Of a DNA stretch of 64,000 bases, positions 1 through 9,752 are shown in pieces. Each line of letters opens with the position of its first letter. Position 1 is the stretch's first letter. A model generated the notes under the pieces. The model did not search any database. It worked only from the letters and a program-made list of their open reading frames with translations, and was not told the DNA's origin. Source of the DNA: Marinobacter similis (GTDB lineage Bacteria; Pseudomonadota; Gammaproteobacteria; Pseudomonadales; Oleiphilaceae); contig NZ_CP007151.1 in the NCBI RefSeq assembly GCF_000830985.1, positions 2,604,001 through 2,668,000 on the forward strand, written 5' to 3'. Made by a program: the position numbers and the translations under genes.

Positions 1-1064
1 CTCGAGCGCCAGGCCTTTTTCTCGTGCCCTGGGCCCAAGCATGTGCACCAGATCGTTCAGGGTTTCCCGCAGATCAAATGGAATATCGTCCAGTACCAGT
101 TTGCCCGCTTCCATTGCTGAAATATCAAGCAGATCATTGATAATGGCTGACAAGCCTTCGGATGCGTTCAGCAGGGTGGCAACGTATTCGCTCTGTTCCT
201 GGTCCAGGGGGGTGTCGGTGAGCAGGTTGGCATAGCCGAGCACTGATTGCAGGGGGATGCGGAGTTCGTGGCTGACGTTGGCGAGAAACTGGTTCTTGGC
301 GTGATTGGCTCTTACCGCTTGATCCCGTTCGCCCTGGGATTGGATCGTAGTCTGGCGCAGGGACTGGGTGTCTTCGAGGATCTGGAGTCGCATCTTGTTC
401 AGCGCCTGCTCCAGTTCGGTCAGCTCATCCGGCGTTTTGGGTGGGGAGCGTTTGAGCTTTAGCGGATCAACCAAAGCATCCAGATTGAGTCTGGCGGCGT
501 AGTCGGCCATGGCCTCAAGGTGCCGCGAAAGCGTCAGGCGAACAATGATCAGCAACCCAAAGGTGCCCAGCATGACCACAATGGACTGAAACAGCAGGTT
601 CAGCAACGCCCGATCCCTGAGGTCGTCGTAGATGCGCTCCACCGACGAAGTGAGGGTGAGCTTGCCAACATCTTCGGGGCTGCGAAACGTGGACCGGTCG
701 AAAATCAGAGGAAAGGTCTGGGAGATGACCCGGCCTTCGGGAAAGGTGCCGGTGGTGAACTCGTCACCGGTCGTGGTAATGACCCGGGCGTGCTGGATAG
801 CATTGACGGCTTTCATATCATCGAGCTGTTGGCAACCTCGCTGTAATTCATCAACCAGATGTTGTTACTCATACTGCCCGACACCAATTCGGCAGCACGG
901 GCCTGGGTGCTTTGCAGGTCTTCCTTCCGGCGTTCAAATTCGCCGATCATCTGGATACCGGTCGCAACCAGTGAAAACATCAGGCTGAACAGCAACACAT
1001 ACGCAAGTAACCGGGCCGCGAGCGGCCTGATTCCCAGGCGTTTTAAAAACCGGTTTGAAGGCAA
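1..1064 (-). CDS. Hybrid-type sensor histidine kinase, N-terminal part (runs off the window; one frameshift)
   Basis: The protein starts at a TTG (1062-1064) with a transmembrane segment near residues 15-36. It continues through a periplasmic region, a second membrane segment and a HAMP linker to an H-box reading SHELRIPL, with the phospho-accepting His codon at 268-270. The order TM-sensor-TM-HAMP-HisKA is that of BarA/GacS-like kinases, which autophosphorylate at the inner membrane and pass phosphate to a response regulator. The ATPase and any receiver/HPt domains lie outside the window, so hybrid status is not shown. The frame breaks near 825: 83 codons end at a stop, but the adjacent frame continues the same protein, and one extra C (AGC CTC GAT) restores it. 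It starts 44 bp downstream of trmO on the same strand. Confidence 0.8.
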
Positions 1065-1107
1065 TGCACGAGTTCCCTGTGTCGACGACTAACTCACCTG
1101 CCGGAGT

Positions 1108-1850
1108 TTAACAGACAGTTAGGACTTCGACACGTTCCTGTGAATCAAGGTTCACGAAGCGAAAGCGAACGTTCAAATCGTAAAGGTGCGCCCCGTAAAT
1201 ACGCTCTTCCTGCCGGCCTCGGCGGAACGAGGGCCGTGGGTCGTAACTGACCACGTCTTTGATCAGGTTTTGCAGGTCCGGGTAATCCTCAGGCGGGAGG
1301 GCCTGGAGTTGTTGTTCTGCCTCTGGCAGGAACGAGACCGGCAGCCGCTCAGTGGGCGGGCTGTCGGCCCATCCAGTGAGGCCTCGGGCACGGCGTCGGA
1401 AAATGGCAGGTAGGGTTTGATGTCGAGAATAGGGGTGCCGTCGATCAGGTCGTGATCGCTGATGTTCAGGATCAGTCGGCCGTCTCTGCGGCTGAGCCCC
1501 CGGTTCCTGACCACCGAGAGCCCCAGGCTGTTGGGCCTGAATGGCGACCGGCTGGCAAACACACCTACCTTGCGGTTACCGCCAAGACGAGGTGGCCGAA
1601 CCACTGGCCGCCACTCGGCGCGAACCGCTTCGTGGAACTGAAAGGTGAGCCAGAGATGGGTAGCCGATTCCAAACCCCGAAACGCATCCTCACGATCGTA
1701 AGGTGGTTCGATGACAAGTTCCGCATGGGCGTATCGGGTCAGTCCTGGTTGCCGAGGCACGCCGAACTTGTCGCGAAAACACGACCGGGTGAGAGCGATT
1801 GGCGTAAGTGTCAGGGCGTCCTGCGCGGGACGGGACGGGTGTCTTGGCAT
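1108..1850 (-). CDS. trmO: tRNA (adenine(37)-N6)-methyltransferase TrmO (one frameshift)
   Basis: TrmO (TsaA/YaeB family) methylates N6 of t6A37 in tRNA-Thr using SAM. Visible family features are the N-terminal stretch with KFGVPRQPGL, the SPFRPNSLGLS motif near residue 105, DIKPYLP, and a C-terminal segment with DPRPSF and YGAHLYDLNV. The last segment is in another frame: the first frame runs on with non-homologous residues from about 1355. One extra G (CCG GAC AGC) joins the frames, giving a protein of about 247 residues, the normal size. The ATG at 1850 lies 2 bp past the stop of the preceding envelope-protein gene, so the two are probably co-transcribed. Confidence 0.88.
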
Positions 1851-1852
1851 AG

Positions 1853-2950
1853 TTAATCCAGGTAAGGGCGTTCAAGGCTGCCGGAAAAATACAATTCTAT
1901 CCTGAAAAGCACCGATGCCCGGTCCTTGAAACTCTCTTCCCGCGGAAATTCCAGCGCAGGAATTACTTCCGCGTAAACCCAGTCACTGTGCAAGCGGTAC
2001 CGCCAGGTCAAGTCCGCAAAGGCTGTGGTAGGGCGCCAGGACGGCTGGCTTTCCCCCAGAACCCCCAGTCGGGGTGTCAGGGTTGAGCGGTTGTTCAGTC
2101 GCTTATCGACACTAAAGATCTGGGCCGCCACGAATTTCCGATTCCTGTGCACCCACTCCAGTTCCGATGAAGACTGAAAATACCAGCCATTACCGACCGA
2201 GCGACCAAAGCCAAGCCAGGTGCGCTCGCCCCAGCCATCACTGTGGTAGTAATAGAAGCGTTGCTGCACACTCATCAGCCAGTCATCGTCCAGCCGCCAT
2301 TTCTTCTTGGCCGTGGCTCGCCAGAATGCGTCGGGCGGAAATCTCAGGCGCGCACCCACGTCATTGGACAGGTTGATGGCATCGCCGATCTGGGTCAGAT
2401 AACGCAGGGCACCGGTAGTGTCGGTGTCGGTACGATCGGTTTCCGTTAATTGACGGTCTCGCTGCCGCTCTTCCAGCGGGATCAGCTCTTCGCTCTCACT
2501 CTCAATAACCAAGCGAAGTTTGCGGCGGGTTGTGGGAACATCGAGACGGAATCGGGCCTCCGGCTCGAATTGAAACGGATCGCCGTACTCTGATTCAGTG
2601 GCAAATCCGACGCGAAGGTAACTGGCGTTGTTGGGGAGGTCGTGCTGACTGCCTGACAAGGTGCGATCGGCCCACTGGCCTAGACGTTCAATTCTGGGAT
2701 TATGCGTCCGTCCCTGCAGCAACACCCAGTTGCTGAATTCGAACCAGTAGGAATCCCTTGGCTCGTCCCAATACTCCTCGGGGGAAAACGTATAGAAGGA
2801 CTCAGGTAAAGAGCCGGGCGCCAGAACATCGGGCACCGGCCGTTCCTGAACCCGGAAGACAGGTTCAGCTGCTTTAGCGGGTCCTTGGGACAACAAAAAG
2901 CATGCGGCGGTGATGCCTGTCAGCAGGGAACGAGAATCGCGGTCAGGCAA
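1853..2950 (-). CDS. Conserved hypothetical envelope protein with signal peptide
   Basis: About 365 residues. The open frame extends further upstream into coaE, but a TTG at 2950 overlapping the coaE stop gives a convincing signal peptide (charged start, then LLTGITAACFLLSQ, cleavage near AKA-AE). The mature part is rich in Trp, Tyr, Arg and alternating polar/hydrophobic stretches such as QRFYYYHSDGW, and ends in RIELYFSG. This looks like an outer-membrane beta-strand protein, but I cannot assign a function. It sits between coaE and trmO with overlaps or 2-bp gaps, so it is part of the same transcription unit. Confidence 0.6.
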   Translation of the reverse strand: MPDRDSRSLLTGITAACFLLSQGPAKAAEPVFRVQERPVPDVLAPGSLPESFYTFSPEEYWDEPRDSYWFEFSNWVLLQGRTHNPRIERLGQWADRTLSGSQHDLPNNASYLRVGFATESEYGDPFQFEPEARFRLDVPTTRRKLRLVIESESEELIPLEERQRDRQLTETDRTDTDTTGALRYLTQIGDAINLSNDVGARLRFPPDAFWRATAKKKWRLDDDWLMSVQQRFYYYHSDGWGERTWLGFGRSVGNGWYFQSSSELEWVHRNRKFVAAQIFSVDKRLNNRSTLTPRLGVLGESQPSWRPTTAFADLTWRYRLHSDWVYAEVIPALEFPREESFKDRASVLFRIELYFSGSLERPYLD

Positions 2951-3542
2951 AGTCCACCAACATCTTTTTATGCAATTCATGAACCTGACGCTCCACGTCA
3001 ACGTGTGGGCGGTTGTTATCAATTATAGCGTCAGCCTTCCCGCAGCGCTGATCTCTCGACATCTGTGCCGCAATAATGCGCTCGACTTGTTCCCGTGAGT
3101 TGGCGTCCCTTGCCACGGTACGCTCGATTTGAACATCTACGGGAACATCCACCACCAGGGCGTAATCCACAAGTTGGTGCTGATCGGTTTCGAACAGCAG
3201 GGGCGTGACCAAGAGCACGTAAGGCAGTGAGTAATGCTCCGGCTTCAGCTGGCGAATCAGCTCTTCCCGGATGACTGGATGTAGCAGGGCTTCCAGCCAC
3301 TCCCGCTCTCCCGGTTTTTCAAACACAATGGTCCGAAGCTGTGCGCGGTCAAGGGCACCGGCGGCATCCAAGATGTCCGTGCCAAAATGCTCGGCAATGG
3401 CTTTGAGTGCGGGCGTGCCTGGCTCGACCACTTCGCGGGCAACATCATCTGCGTCGACCCAGTGGACGCCGAGATCCCCGAACATGCGCACAACGGTAGA
3501 TTTGCCGGAGCCGATACCGCCGGTAAGGCCTACAATCGCCAT
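2943..3542 (-). CDS. coaE: Dephospho-CoA kinase
   Basis: CoaE phosphorylates the 3'-OH of dephospho-CoA, the last step of coenzyme A synthesis. The 199-residue protein opens with the P-loop GGIGSGKST (residues 8-16), followed by DADDVAREVV and a TPLLFET stretch typical of the CoA-binding domain, then an arginine-rich lid around SRDQR. Length is normal and the frame is intact. It lies 3 bp downstream of pilD, the usual pilD-coaE linkage of gammaproteobacteria. Confidence 0.96.
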   Translation of the reverse strand: MAIVGLTGGIGSGKSTVVRMFGDLGVHWVDADDVAREVVEPGTPALKAIAEHFGTDILDAAGALDRAQLRTIVFEKPGEREWLEALLHPVIREELIRQLKPEHYSLPYVLLVTPLLFETDQHQLVDYALVVDVPVDVQIERTVARDANSREQVERIIAAQMSRDQRCGKADAIIDNNRPHVDVERQVHELHKKMLVDFA

Positions 3543-3545
3543 CAG

Positions 3546-4421
3546 TTACACACCTAAAAAGCCAAACCAGAAGCGTTGGATCTCGGTTCCAAACCAGAGG
3601 CACAGCAGGCCCGCAGCCGCAAGGTAGGGGCCAAACGGGATTGGCACCTCGCGGCCATGCTTTTTGAGAATCATCAGGCTGATGCCAACCACTGCGCCAA
3701 CCACCGAAGACAGCAGAATCACTGCTGGCAGCAGCTGCCAGCCCAGCCACGCGCCTAGTGCGGCCAGTAGTTTGAAGTCACCATGGCCCATACCTTCCTT
3801 GCCAGTGACCAGTTTGAACAGCCAGTACACCGACCATAGGGACAAGTAGCCCCAGACTGCGCCCCAGAACGCGCTGGTGAAGTCGGTCAGCAAGTCAAAG
3901 TAATTCAGCACCAGGCCGAGCCAGAGGAGGGGCAGGGTAATGCTGTCCGGTAGCAGTTGGGTGTCGAAGTCGATCACCGTCAAAGCCACCAGGGACCACA
4001 CCAGCAACAACGACCAAAGCGCGGCCTCGGTTGGGCCAAGGATTGCGACGGTGGCAATGGAGAGCAGGGCAGTGATCGCTTCAATGATCGGATAGCGGGG
4101 GGAAATGCCGGTCTTGCAGGAGGCGCACTTGCCGCCAAGAACCAGGTAGCTGATCACCGGAATGTTCTCCCAGGCCCGAATGGTGTGGCCACAGGAAGGG
4201 CAGGTCGATGCCGGTTTGGACAGGGTGATCCGCTCTTCCGGCTTTCTCTGGGTTTCAGGCAGCTCCAGGAATTCTTCGCACTGGCAGCGCCAGTCCTGAT
4301 GCATCATCTTCGGCAGGCGCAGGATGACCACGTTGAGAAAGCTGCCGATGCAGAGGGATAGCAGGGTGACGGACAGGAACAGTAGCCAGGGTGTCGCCAG
4401 GAATGTGTCTAGTGTGAGCAT
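3546..4421 (-). CDS. pilD: Type IV prepilin peptidase / N-methyltransferase PilD
   Basis: An inner-membrane aspartyl protease that cleaves prepilin leaders after Gly and methylates the new N-terminal residue. The ATG at 4421 gives 291 residues, the usual size; the open frame reaches 4472, but those extra residues (MPGYPSYPG...) do not resemble the family. Two CxxC pairs (CPSCGH and CASCK) form the zinc-binding cytoplasmic domain. The catalytic aspartates are visible in the contexts VIDFDTQLLPD and GMGHGDFKLL. About eight hydrophobic segments follow. Its substrates PilA and the second pilin are encoded in this window. Confidence 0.95.
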   Translation of the reverse strand: MLTLDTFLATPWLLFLSVTLLSLCIGSFLNVVILRLPKMMHQDWRCQCEEFLELPETQRKPEERITLSKPASTCPSCGHTIRAWENIPVISYLVLGGKCASCKTGISPRYPIIEAITALLSIATVAILGPTEAALWSLLLVWSLVALTVIDFDTQLLPDSITLPLLWLGLVLNYFDLLTDFTSAFWGAVWGYLSLWSVYWLFKLVTGKEGMGHGDFKLLAALGAWLGWQLLPAVILLSSVVGAVVGISLMILKKHGREVPIPFGPYLAAAGLLCLWFGTEIQRFWFGFLGV

Positions 4422-4487
4422 TGGGTGTCCATTAAAACGAGAAAGGCCGGGATACGATGGGTAGCCCGGCATGGTAGCTAGGGGTGA

Positions 4488-5710
4488 TTAACCTACAACC
4501 TGACCCATCTGGAAGATTGGGAGGTACATGGCAACAATGAGGCCGCTACAAGAACACCTAAAACGGACATGATCATGGGTTCCATCAGGGCGGTCAGATT
4601 GTCGACCATGTCATCAACGACGGCCTCGTAGTGTTCTGCAACCTTCTGCAGCATTTCATCAAGGTTACCGGACTCTTCACCAATGGCGGTGAGTTGCACC
4701 GCCATCACTGGAAAAATATCCTGTTCACGCATCGAGGCTTGAAGCTGCGTGCCGCTCGAGACATCGTTCTTGATGCGGTCGATAGCATCCCGGTATACGG
4801 CGTTGCCTGTAGCGCCTGCGACTGAATCCAGAGCGTCAACAAGGGGGACGCCGGCTGCAAAGGTTGTTGATAAAACCCGGCCGAATTTTGCCACCGCAGA
4901 TTTGTCAAGGATTTCGCCAACTACGGGAAGCTTCAAAACATATTTATCAACGAAGTCAGAAAATTTTGGCGACCGACGAATGGCTTCCTTGAATACGAAT
5001 ATTGTGCCAACGATTCCAAGTAAAACTACAAACCACCAGCTCTGCATCCATTCCGAGAGTTTGACCACAAATTGCGTAAACACTGGAAGTTCAGCGCCGA
5101 AACCCTGGAACAGGCTTTCAAATTGGGGCACAACTTTAATGAGCAGGATTGCAGTGACGATAATCGCAACCACGACGACAGCGATGGGATAAGTCATTGC
5201 TTTTTTGACTTTCTTTTTTAACAGTTCTGTTTTTTCAAGATACGTCGCTATGCGGTCAAGCATCTGCTCTAGAGCACCAGCTTTTTCGCCAGAATCAACG
5301 AGGTTACAGTACAAGTCATCGAAGTGCTTCGGGTGTTTTCGGAGAGCCCCGGCAAAACTCGTGCCTGAAGAAATGTCGTTCCTAATGCTCATTACTAGTT
5401 CTTGAAGCCCTTTGTTTTCAAGTCCATCTGCAACTATGTCAAAGCTTTGGACCAGCGGCACGCCCGCTTTCATCATTGTAGCCAGCTGACGGGTCAGCAT
5501 CGCAATGTCAAAAGGCGTAATCTTTTTGCTCCCTCCACCAAACAGAGGTTTTGGTTTCTTTTTAACTTTGTCGGGAATGATGCCTTGTTTGCGAAGCTGC
5601 GCCTTCACCAGGGCAAGGTTAGAGCCGGTAAGCTCACCCTTGGATTTGTTGCCTTTACGGTCTTTGCCTTCCCAAACATACGATTCCAGCTTTTGCGCTT
5701 TCTCTGCCAT
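4488..5710 (-). CDS. pilC: Type IV pilus inner-membrane platform protein PilC (frameshift near the 3' end)
   Basis: PilC is the polytopic platform that couples PilB/PilT motors to pilin assembly. Two T2SSF domains are visible, one after residue 60 (TRQLATMMKAGVPL) and one after residue 270 (FGRVLSTTFAAGVPLVDAL), separated by membrane segments. The first frame stops early with a non-family tail. Adding one G near 4537 (GTA GGC GGC) restores the canonical end ...YLPIFQMGQVVG with stop at 4488. It follows pilB by 2 bp and precedes pilD. Confidence 0.93.
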
Positions 5711-5712
5711 GC

Positions 5713-7424
5713 TTAATCCTTCGTGACCCGGTTGGCTTCTTCAAGGCTCGTTACACCCTCAATTACTTTCAAAAGTGCCGATTGACGCAAGTTTCTGAAG
5801 CCTTCGGCCTGAGCCTGCTGTGCGATTTTAATGGAGCTGGCCTCTTCCATAATCATGTTCGCCAGCTCGTCGGTGATCTTGACCACCTCGTATATACCGA
5901 CGCGGCCTTTGTATCCACCATTGCATTTATCACAGCCGTTCGGGCGGAACAACGTGAAGCTGTATCAATTTGTTCTTGTGTGAACCCTTCTTTCAAAAGC
6001 ACATCTTTGGGAATGTCTGACGCCTGCTTGCAGCTACATAGTCGTCGACCCAGGCGTTGGGCAATGATCAGGCTTACCGATGTCGCAATATTGAACGACG
6101 GCACACCCATGTTCATCATCCGCGTTAGCGTTTCAGCCGCGCTGTTGGTGTGAAGGGTTGAAAGAACCAGGTGCCCCGTTTGGGCTGCCTTGATAGCAAT
6201 GTTCGCGGTTTCAAGATCTCGGATCTCACCGACCATGATGACATCCGGGTCTTGCCGCAGAAACGCCCGCAGGGCTTCAGCAAAACCAAGTCCGACCCGT
6301 GTATTCACGTTAACCTGGTTAATGCCCTCAAGGTTAATTTCCGCAGGGTCCTCGGCGGTAGAAATGTTTCGTTCATGAGTGTTCAGTATGTTGAGGCCGG
6401 TATAAAGAGAAACGGTCTTGCCTGAGCCGGTTGGCCCCGTCACCAGAATCATACCCTGTGGTTGCTCAAGGGCAGTCATGTACATCTCTTTCTGGTCTTC
6501 TTCATAACCCAGAACATCAATGCCCAATTTGGCTTGGCTTGGGTCGAGGATACGCAGCACAATTTTTTCGCCCCAGAGGGTGGGGAGGGTGTTGACCCGG
6601 AAATCGATGGCCTTGGTTTTGGATAGTTTCATCTTGATGCGGCCATCCTGCGGTACTCGGCGCTCAGAAATATCCAGCTGCGCCATGATCTTCACGCGTG
6701 CTGAAATTTTCGGAGCCAGCTTGATGGAAGGGCGGGATACCTCCTTGAGAATGCCGTCAGTGCGATACCGTACCCGGTAGGTTTTCTCGTACGGCTCGAA
6801 GTGAACATCGGAAGCGCCACCACGTATGGCATCGAGCAGCATTTTGTTGACATATTTAACGATCGGAGCGTCGTCAACTTCGGTCGCAGAGACTGCGCCA
6901 TCGTCCTCCTGCTCGCCGCCTTCAGTCTCGACGCCTTCGAGGTCTGCATCGTCAAGATCGCCCATAGTGGTGTCTTGCGATTCAAGATATTTGTCGATGG
7001 CTCCACGAAGTTTGGCATCGTCGACCAGAACCGCATCGGTACTTAAGCCGGTGTTGAACTTGATCTCGTCCAGCGCCTGAATGTTGGTGGGGTCGGACAC
7101 GGCTATGAATAGTCGGTTGCCACGCTTGTATAGAGGCAAGGCATTGTGCTTCCGGATCAGCTTCTCGTCGACAGCTTTCTCCGGCATCATCTCAGGCAAA
7201 AAGGAATCTAAGTCCAGTACCGAAACTCCGAACTCCATAGCAGCAGAAAACGCTAGTTTGGAGCTGTCCGCCAGGTTGTTTTGGGTGAGGTAAGTGATCA
7301 GCGGGATTCGATTCTGCGATGCTTGCAGGAAGGCATCCTTTGCAGCTGCCTCGTCAAGAAGTCCGTCATCGACGAAGCGTCTTGCAAGTCCGGTAAGCGT
7401 GATATTACTTTGATTGGTAGACAT
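5713..7424 (-). CDS. pilB: Type IV pilus assembly ATPase PilB (frameshift near the 3' end)
   Basis: PilB is the cytoplasmic hexameric ATPase that powers pilus extension. Visible features are the N-terminal GSPII_E domain (from about residue 30), Walker A GPTGSGKT, an Asp box, Walker B with IMVGEIRD, the His box STLHTNSA, and a zinc site made of CSCK plus CDKC. The second cysteine pair and the last 80 residues are in the next frame. One C added near 5965 (GCC TTC ACG) joins them into a protein of about 570 residues, the normal length. The gene is divergent from pilA across a 412-bp intergenic region. Confidence 0.94.
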
Positions 7425-7726
7425 AAATTAAGTAAGGAGCGCAGCCTAAGTTACTGAAATTGAAATTTTGTTAATTGGAGAGAGTTTAGATGGCAGACGG
7501 GCTTTTGGAAAGGCGCAACATTCCCGCTCATAGTTAAACGTCTTTTGTCGCCCCGTTTTTCCGGACTTTTTAAGCAATGCAGCCTTGAAGGTGACAAAAA
7601 AAGTCACCACCTGACGTTGCCGGACACGCAGAGTGCAATGTTTAGGATGCGTTACGTGATCCTCGTAAGTAATATTTGCTCTTGAAAACAAAGGCGTTTT
7701 AAGAGTTTTCCAGTTTTTTTGGATGT

Positions 7727-7742
7727 TGGCACGCGCAATGCT
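7727..7742 (+). promoter_or_regulatory. Sigma-54 promoter of pilA
   Basis: TGGCACGCGCAATGCT matches the RpoN consensus TGGCACG-N4-TTGCW with the required GG-N10-GC spacing (GG at 7728-7729, GC at 7740-7741). Transcription would begin near 7753, leaving an 84-nt leader before the pilA ATG. pilA of Pseudomonas is RpoN-dependent and activated by PilR; binding sites would be expected in 7425-7720, where I can name no specific box. That upstream stretch holds no convincing gene on either strand. Confidence 0.8.
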
Positions 7743-7836
7743 TAGCACTCCGTAGGCTCAAAACAGCGGTATAGGGCACGATTCCATTGAGCCCTGACTG
7801 GTTAGAGTTGATCAACGACAAACAATGAGGTCGATA

Positions 7837-8301
7837 ATGAAAAATATTCAAATTAATCATGCTCAGAAAGGTTTTACACTCATCGAACTGATGATCGTAG
7901 TTGCGATCATTGGCATCTTGGCTGCAATCGCGATTCCGCAGTATCAGGACTACATTGCGCGGACTCAGATGAACCGTGCTTACGGTGAGCTTTCTGCACT
8001 CAAAACTTCTGCAGAAGAAAGCTTGATGCGTGGTCAGGGAGCCTCTTTGACCGACGCTGACTCTGTCGGATTTACGTCGTCTACTTTGCTTACCAACAAC
8101 GAGCCTTCAGTATCGTTTGATGGCGCGACTGGCGCAGGCACAATCACTGGTGTAATGGGCAACGAAGCCAGCACTGCGGTTGTTGGCGCAACTATTGAAA
8201 TTGCCCGCACTACCGGTGGCACTTGGACTTGCCGCGTCGCGCCAGGCACTGGTGGTTGGGATGATTCGTTCGTTCCGACTGGTTGTGCCCTGTCCAACTA
8301 A
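7837..8301 (+). CDS. pilA: Type IV major pilin PilA
   Basis: The ATG at 7837 follows GAGG at a good distance; an in-frame ATG at 7825 is less likely. A 12-residue positively charged leader ends in KG, then the mature protein starts [20 protein letters not shown], with Glu5 present. The rest is a typical pilin globular domain with a C-terminal disulfide pair (TWTC and TGCALSN). PilD would cleave after the Gly. A strong terminator follows directly. It is a single strongly transcribed gene placed next to its probable glycosyltransferase genes. Confidence 0.95.
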   Translation: MKNIQINHAQKGFTLIELMIVVAIIGILAAIAIPQYQDYIARTQMNRAYGELSALKTSAEESLMRGQGASLTDADSVGFTSSTLLTNNEPSVSFDGATGAGTITGVMGNEASTAVVGATIEIARTTGGTWTCRVAPGTGGWDDSFVPTGCALSN

Positions 8302-8330
8302 GATCAAGAAGTGCTTGAGTGTGAAGTAGA

Positions 8331-8363
8331 AAGAAGGAAGGCCTTGCCTTCCTTCTTTTTTTT
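8331..8363 (+). terminator. Rho-independent terminator after pilA
   Basis: An 11-bp perfect stem (8331-8341 with 8347-8357) closes a 5-nt loop and runs into eight T residues ending at 8363. It should separate abundant pilA mRNA from lower-level read-through into the next gene, which starts 22 bp later. Confidence 0.92.
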
Positions 8364-8384
8364 GTCGCTTTTTTTCTTCCTGGC

Positions 8385-9752
8385 TTGTTTAACAGCGTCT
8401 CTCCAGTTTTTAGTGGTTATGATGGTGTCCGTTGGTCGCTTTTGTTAATTCTGCCTGCGGTTATTCTGGTGTTCCTCTGCATCAGTAGTGAAGTGCCCAA
8501 AGTCGTCGTCGTGTCCATGTTAGTGACGGCCGGCGTTGGTTCATATTTTTTTCCTTTATCACCCCCATATGTGTATTCAATCTTTGAAGCTCAATACTGG
8601 CTTGTTAGTTTGCTCTTTGCTGGATTGGTTTCGAGGAATCGAAGTTTTGCATCCATACTATTAAAAAGCCGTATTTTGGTTGTTGTAGCATTTTGTTTTG
8701 CTTCTCTTTATATCTTGACGATAGTCATGGGTTTGCTTTTTTGGTATCAGCAGGGAGGAGGGAAGGTTACCGATTTTCTTCCTTTCGGCTTTTACAACAT
8801 TAGAATGTGGTCTCATATCGCAACCTGGATAATTCCACTGTGCTGTAGTTGTTTGTTTCTTATGCAAAGTCGGCTGGCATCCCGCAGAAGAGTCGCTATG
8901 ATTTGGGGGGGGGTAGTTCTTGGTCTCTGGTTCATGGTCCTACTTGGCTCTGCCGCCCGAGGCAGCATGCTGGCACAAGGCTTGGCCTTTCTTTTTATGC
9001 TAGCACTTTATCGTCGAAAATTTTGGGATATAGGGAAGTTTTGGGTCTATAGTTTCATTTCCGGGGTTGTCCTATATTTTATATTTGTAATCGCCATTCC
9101 AAAAGCTTTATTTGAGCAGATTGGTTATTATCAGATATTCAGAACCGGGGGCTCGGGCCGCGGTCAATTATGGGAATACGCGCTATCGTTGAGTTTTGAG
9201 AACTTTCCTTTCGGAGTCGGCTCATTGGCCTATAGCTACCGAATCCCAGTTGATGCCTACTATGCTACCCCCCACAGCTTATATTTCACTTGGGCTTCAG
9301 AATACGGTTGGCTTTTCGTCGTTACTGTTGTCGCTATTTTCTTCAGGTTCAGTTTTCGAGCTTGGAGAAAGGAAAATGTCCTGTCTCATAATGACTCCGG
9401 TTTGCAGCTAGGTGTGCAGTTTTCAGTTTTGTCTGCGCTTGTTCACGCATGTGTTTCAGGTGTTTTTACGAGCCCTGTTTCGCAAATCGTAGGTTTTCCT
9501 GTTTTAGCTATATATTTCGCGTTTTGCCTTGATGCCAATAAACAATGTAGCTGTGCGGTTGGCCGTGGCAGGCTCGTAAATTACCTTTCGTTATTACTTT
9601 TTTGGCTATCTATTTTTATTATATATCCTTCATATACTTGGTGGCATTCATCGAAGCAAGATGCTGTTAAATATATGGAGATAAATCATATAGGATTGGC
9701 TCCACGCTTCTGGATTCATGGAAGGTTTGTCGGTAATGAGGATAGTGAGTAA
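8385..9752 (+). CDS. O-antigen ligase/polymerase-like membrane protein (Wzy_C type) next to pilA
   Basis: 455 residues with about ten to twelve hydrophobic segments. The hallmark periplasmic loop of the Wzy_C/WaaL/PglL superfamily is visible (ATPHSLYFTWASEYGWLF, around residue 300), as is SAARGSMLAQG near residue 185. Proteins of this kind transfer lipid-linked glycan to an acceptor. Location directly after pilA suggests a TfpO/PilO-like pilin glycosyltransferase, but acceptor specificity cannot be read from the sequence. It starts at TTG 8385, just after the pilA terminator, without a clear ribosome site. Its 3' end overlaps the start of the next gene. Confidence 0.65.
   Translation: MFNSVSPVFSGYDGVRWSLLLILPAVILVFLCISSEVPKVVVVSMLVTAGVGSYFFPLSPPYVYSIFEAQYWLVSLLFAGLVSRNRSFASILLKSRILVVVAFCFASLYILTIVMGLLFWYQQGGGKVTDFLPFGFYNIRMWSHIATWIIPLCCSCLFLMQSRLASRRRVAMIWGGVVLGLWFMVLLGSAARGSMLAQGLAFLFMLALYRRKFWDIGKFWVYSFISGVVLYFIFVIAIPKALFEQIGYYQIFRTGGSGRGQLWEYALSLSFENFPFGVGSLAYSYRIPVDAYYATPHSLYFTWASEYGWLFVVTVVAIFFRFSFRAWRKENVLSHNDSGLQLGVQFSVLSALVHACVSGVFTSPVSQIVGFPVLAIYFAFCLDANKQCSCAVGRGRLVNYLSLLLFWLSIFIIYPSYTWWHSSKQDAVKYMEINHIGLAPRFWIHGRFVGNEDSE

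Noticed and set aside
7446..7748. 100-codon minus-strand open frame upstream of pilA
   Set aside because: It covers the sigma-54 promoter region, has biased composition, no ribosome site and no recognisable domain; most likely chance.
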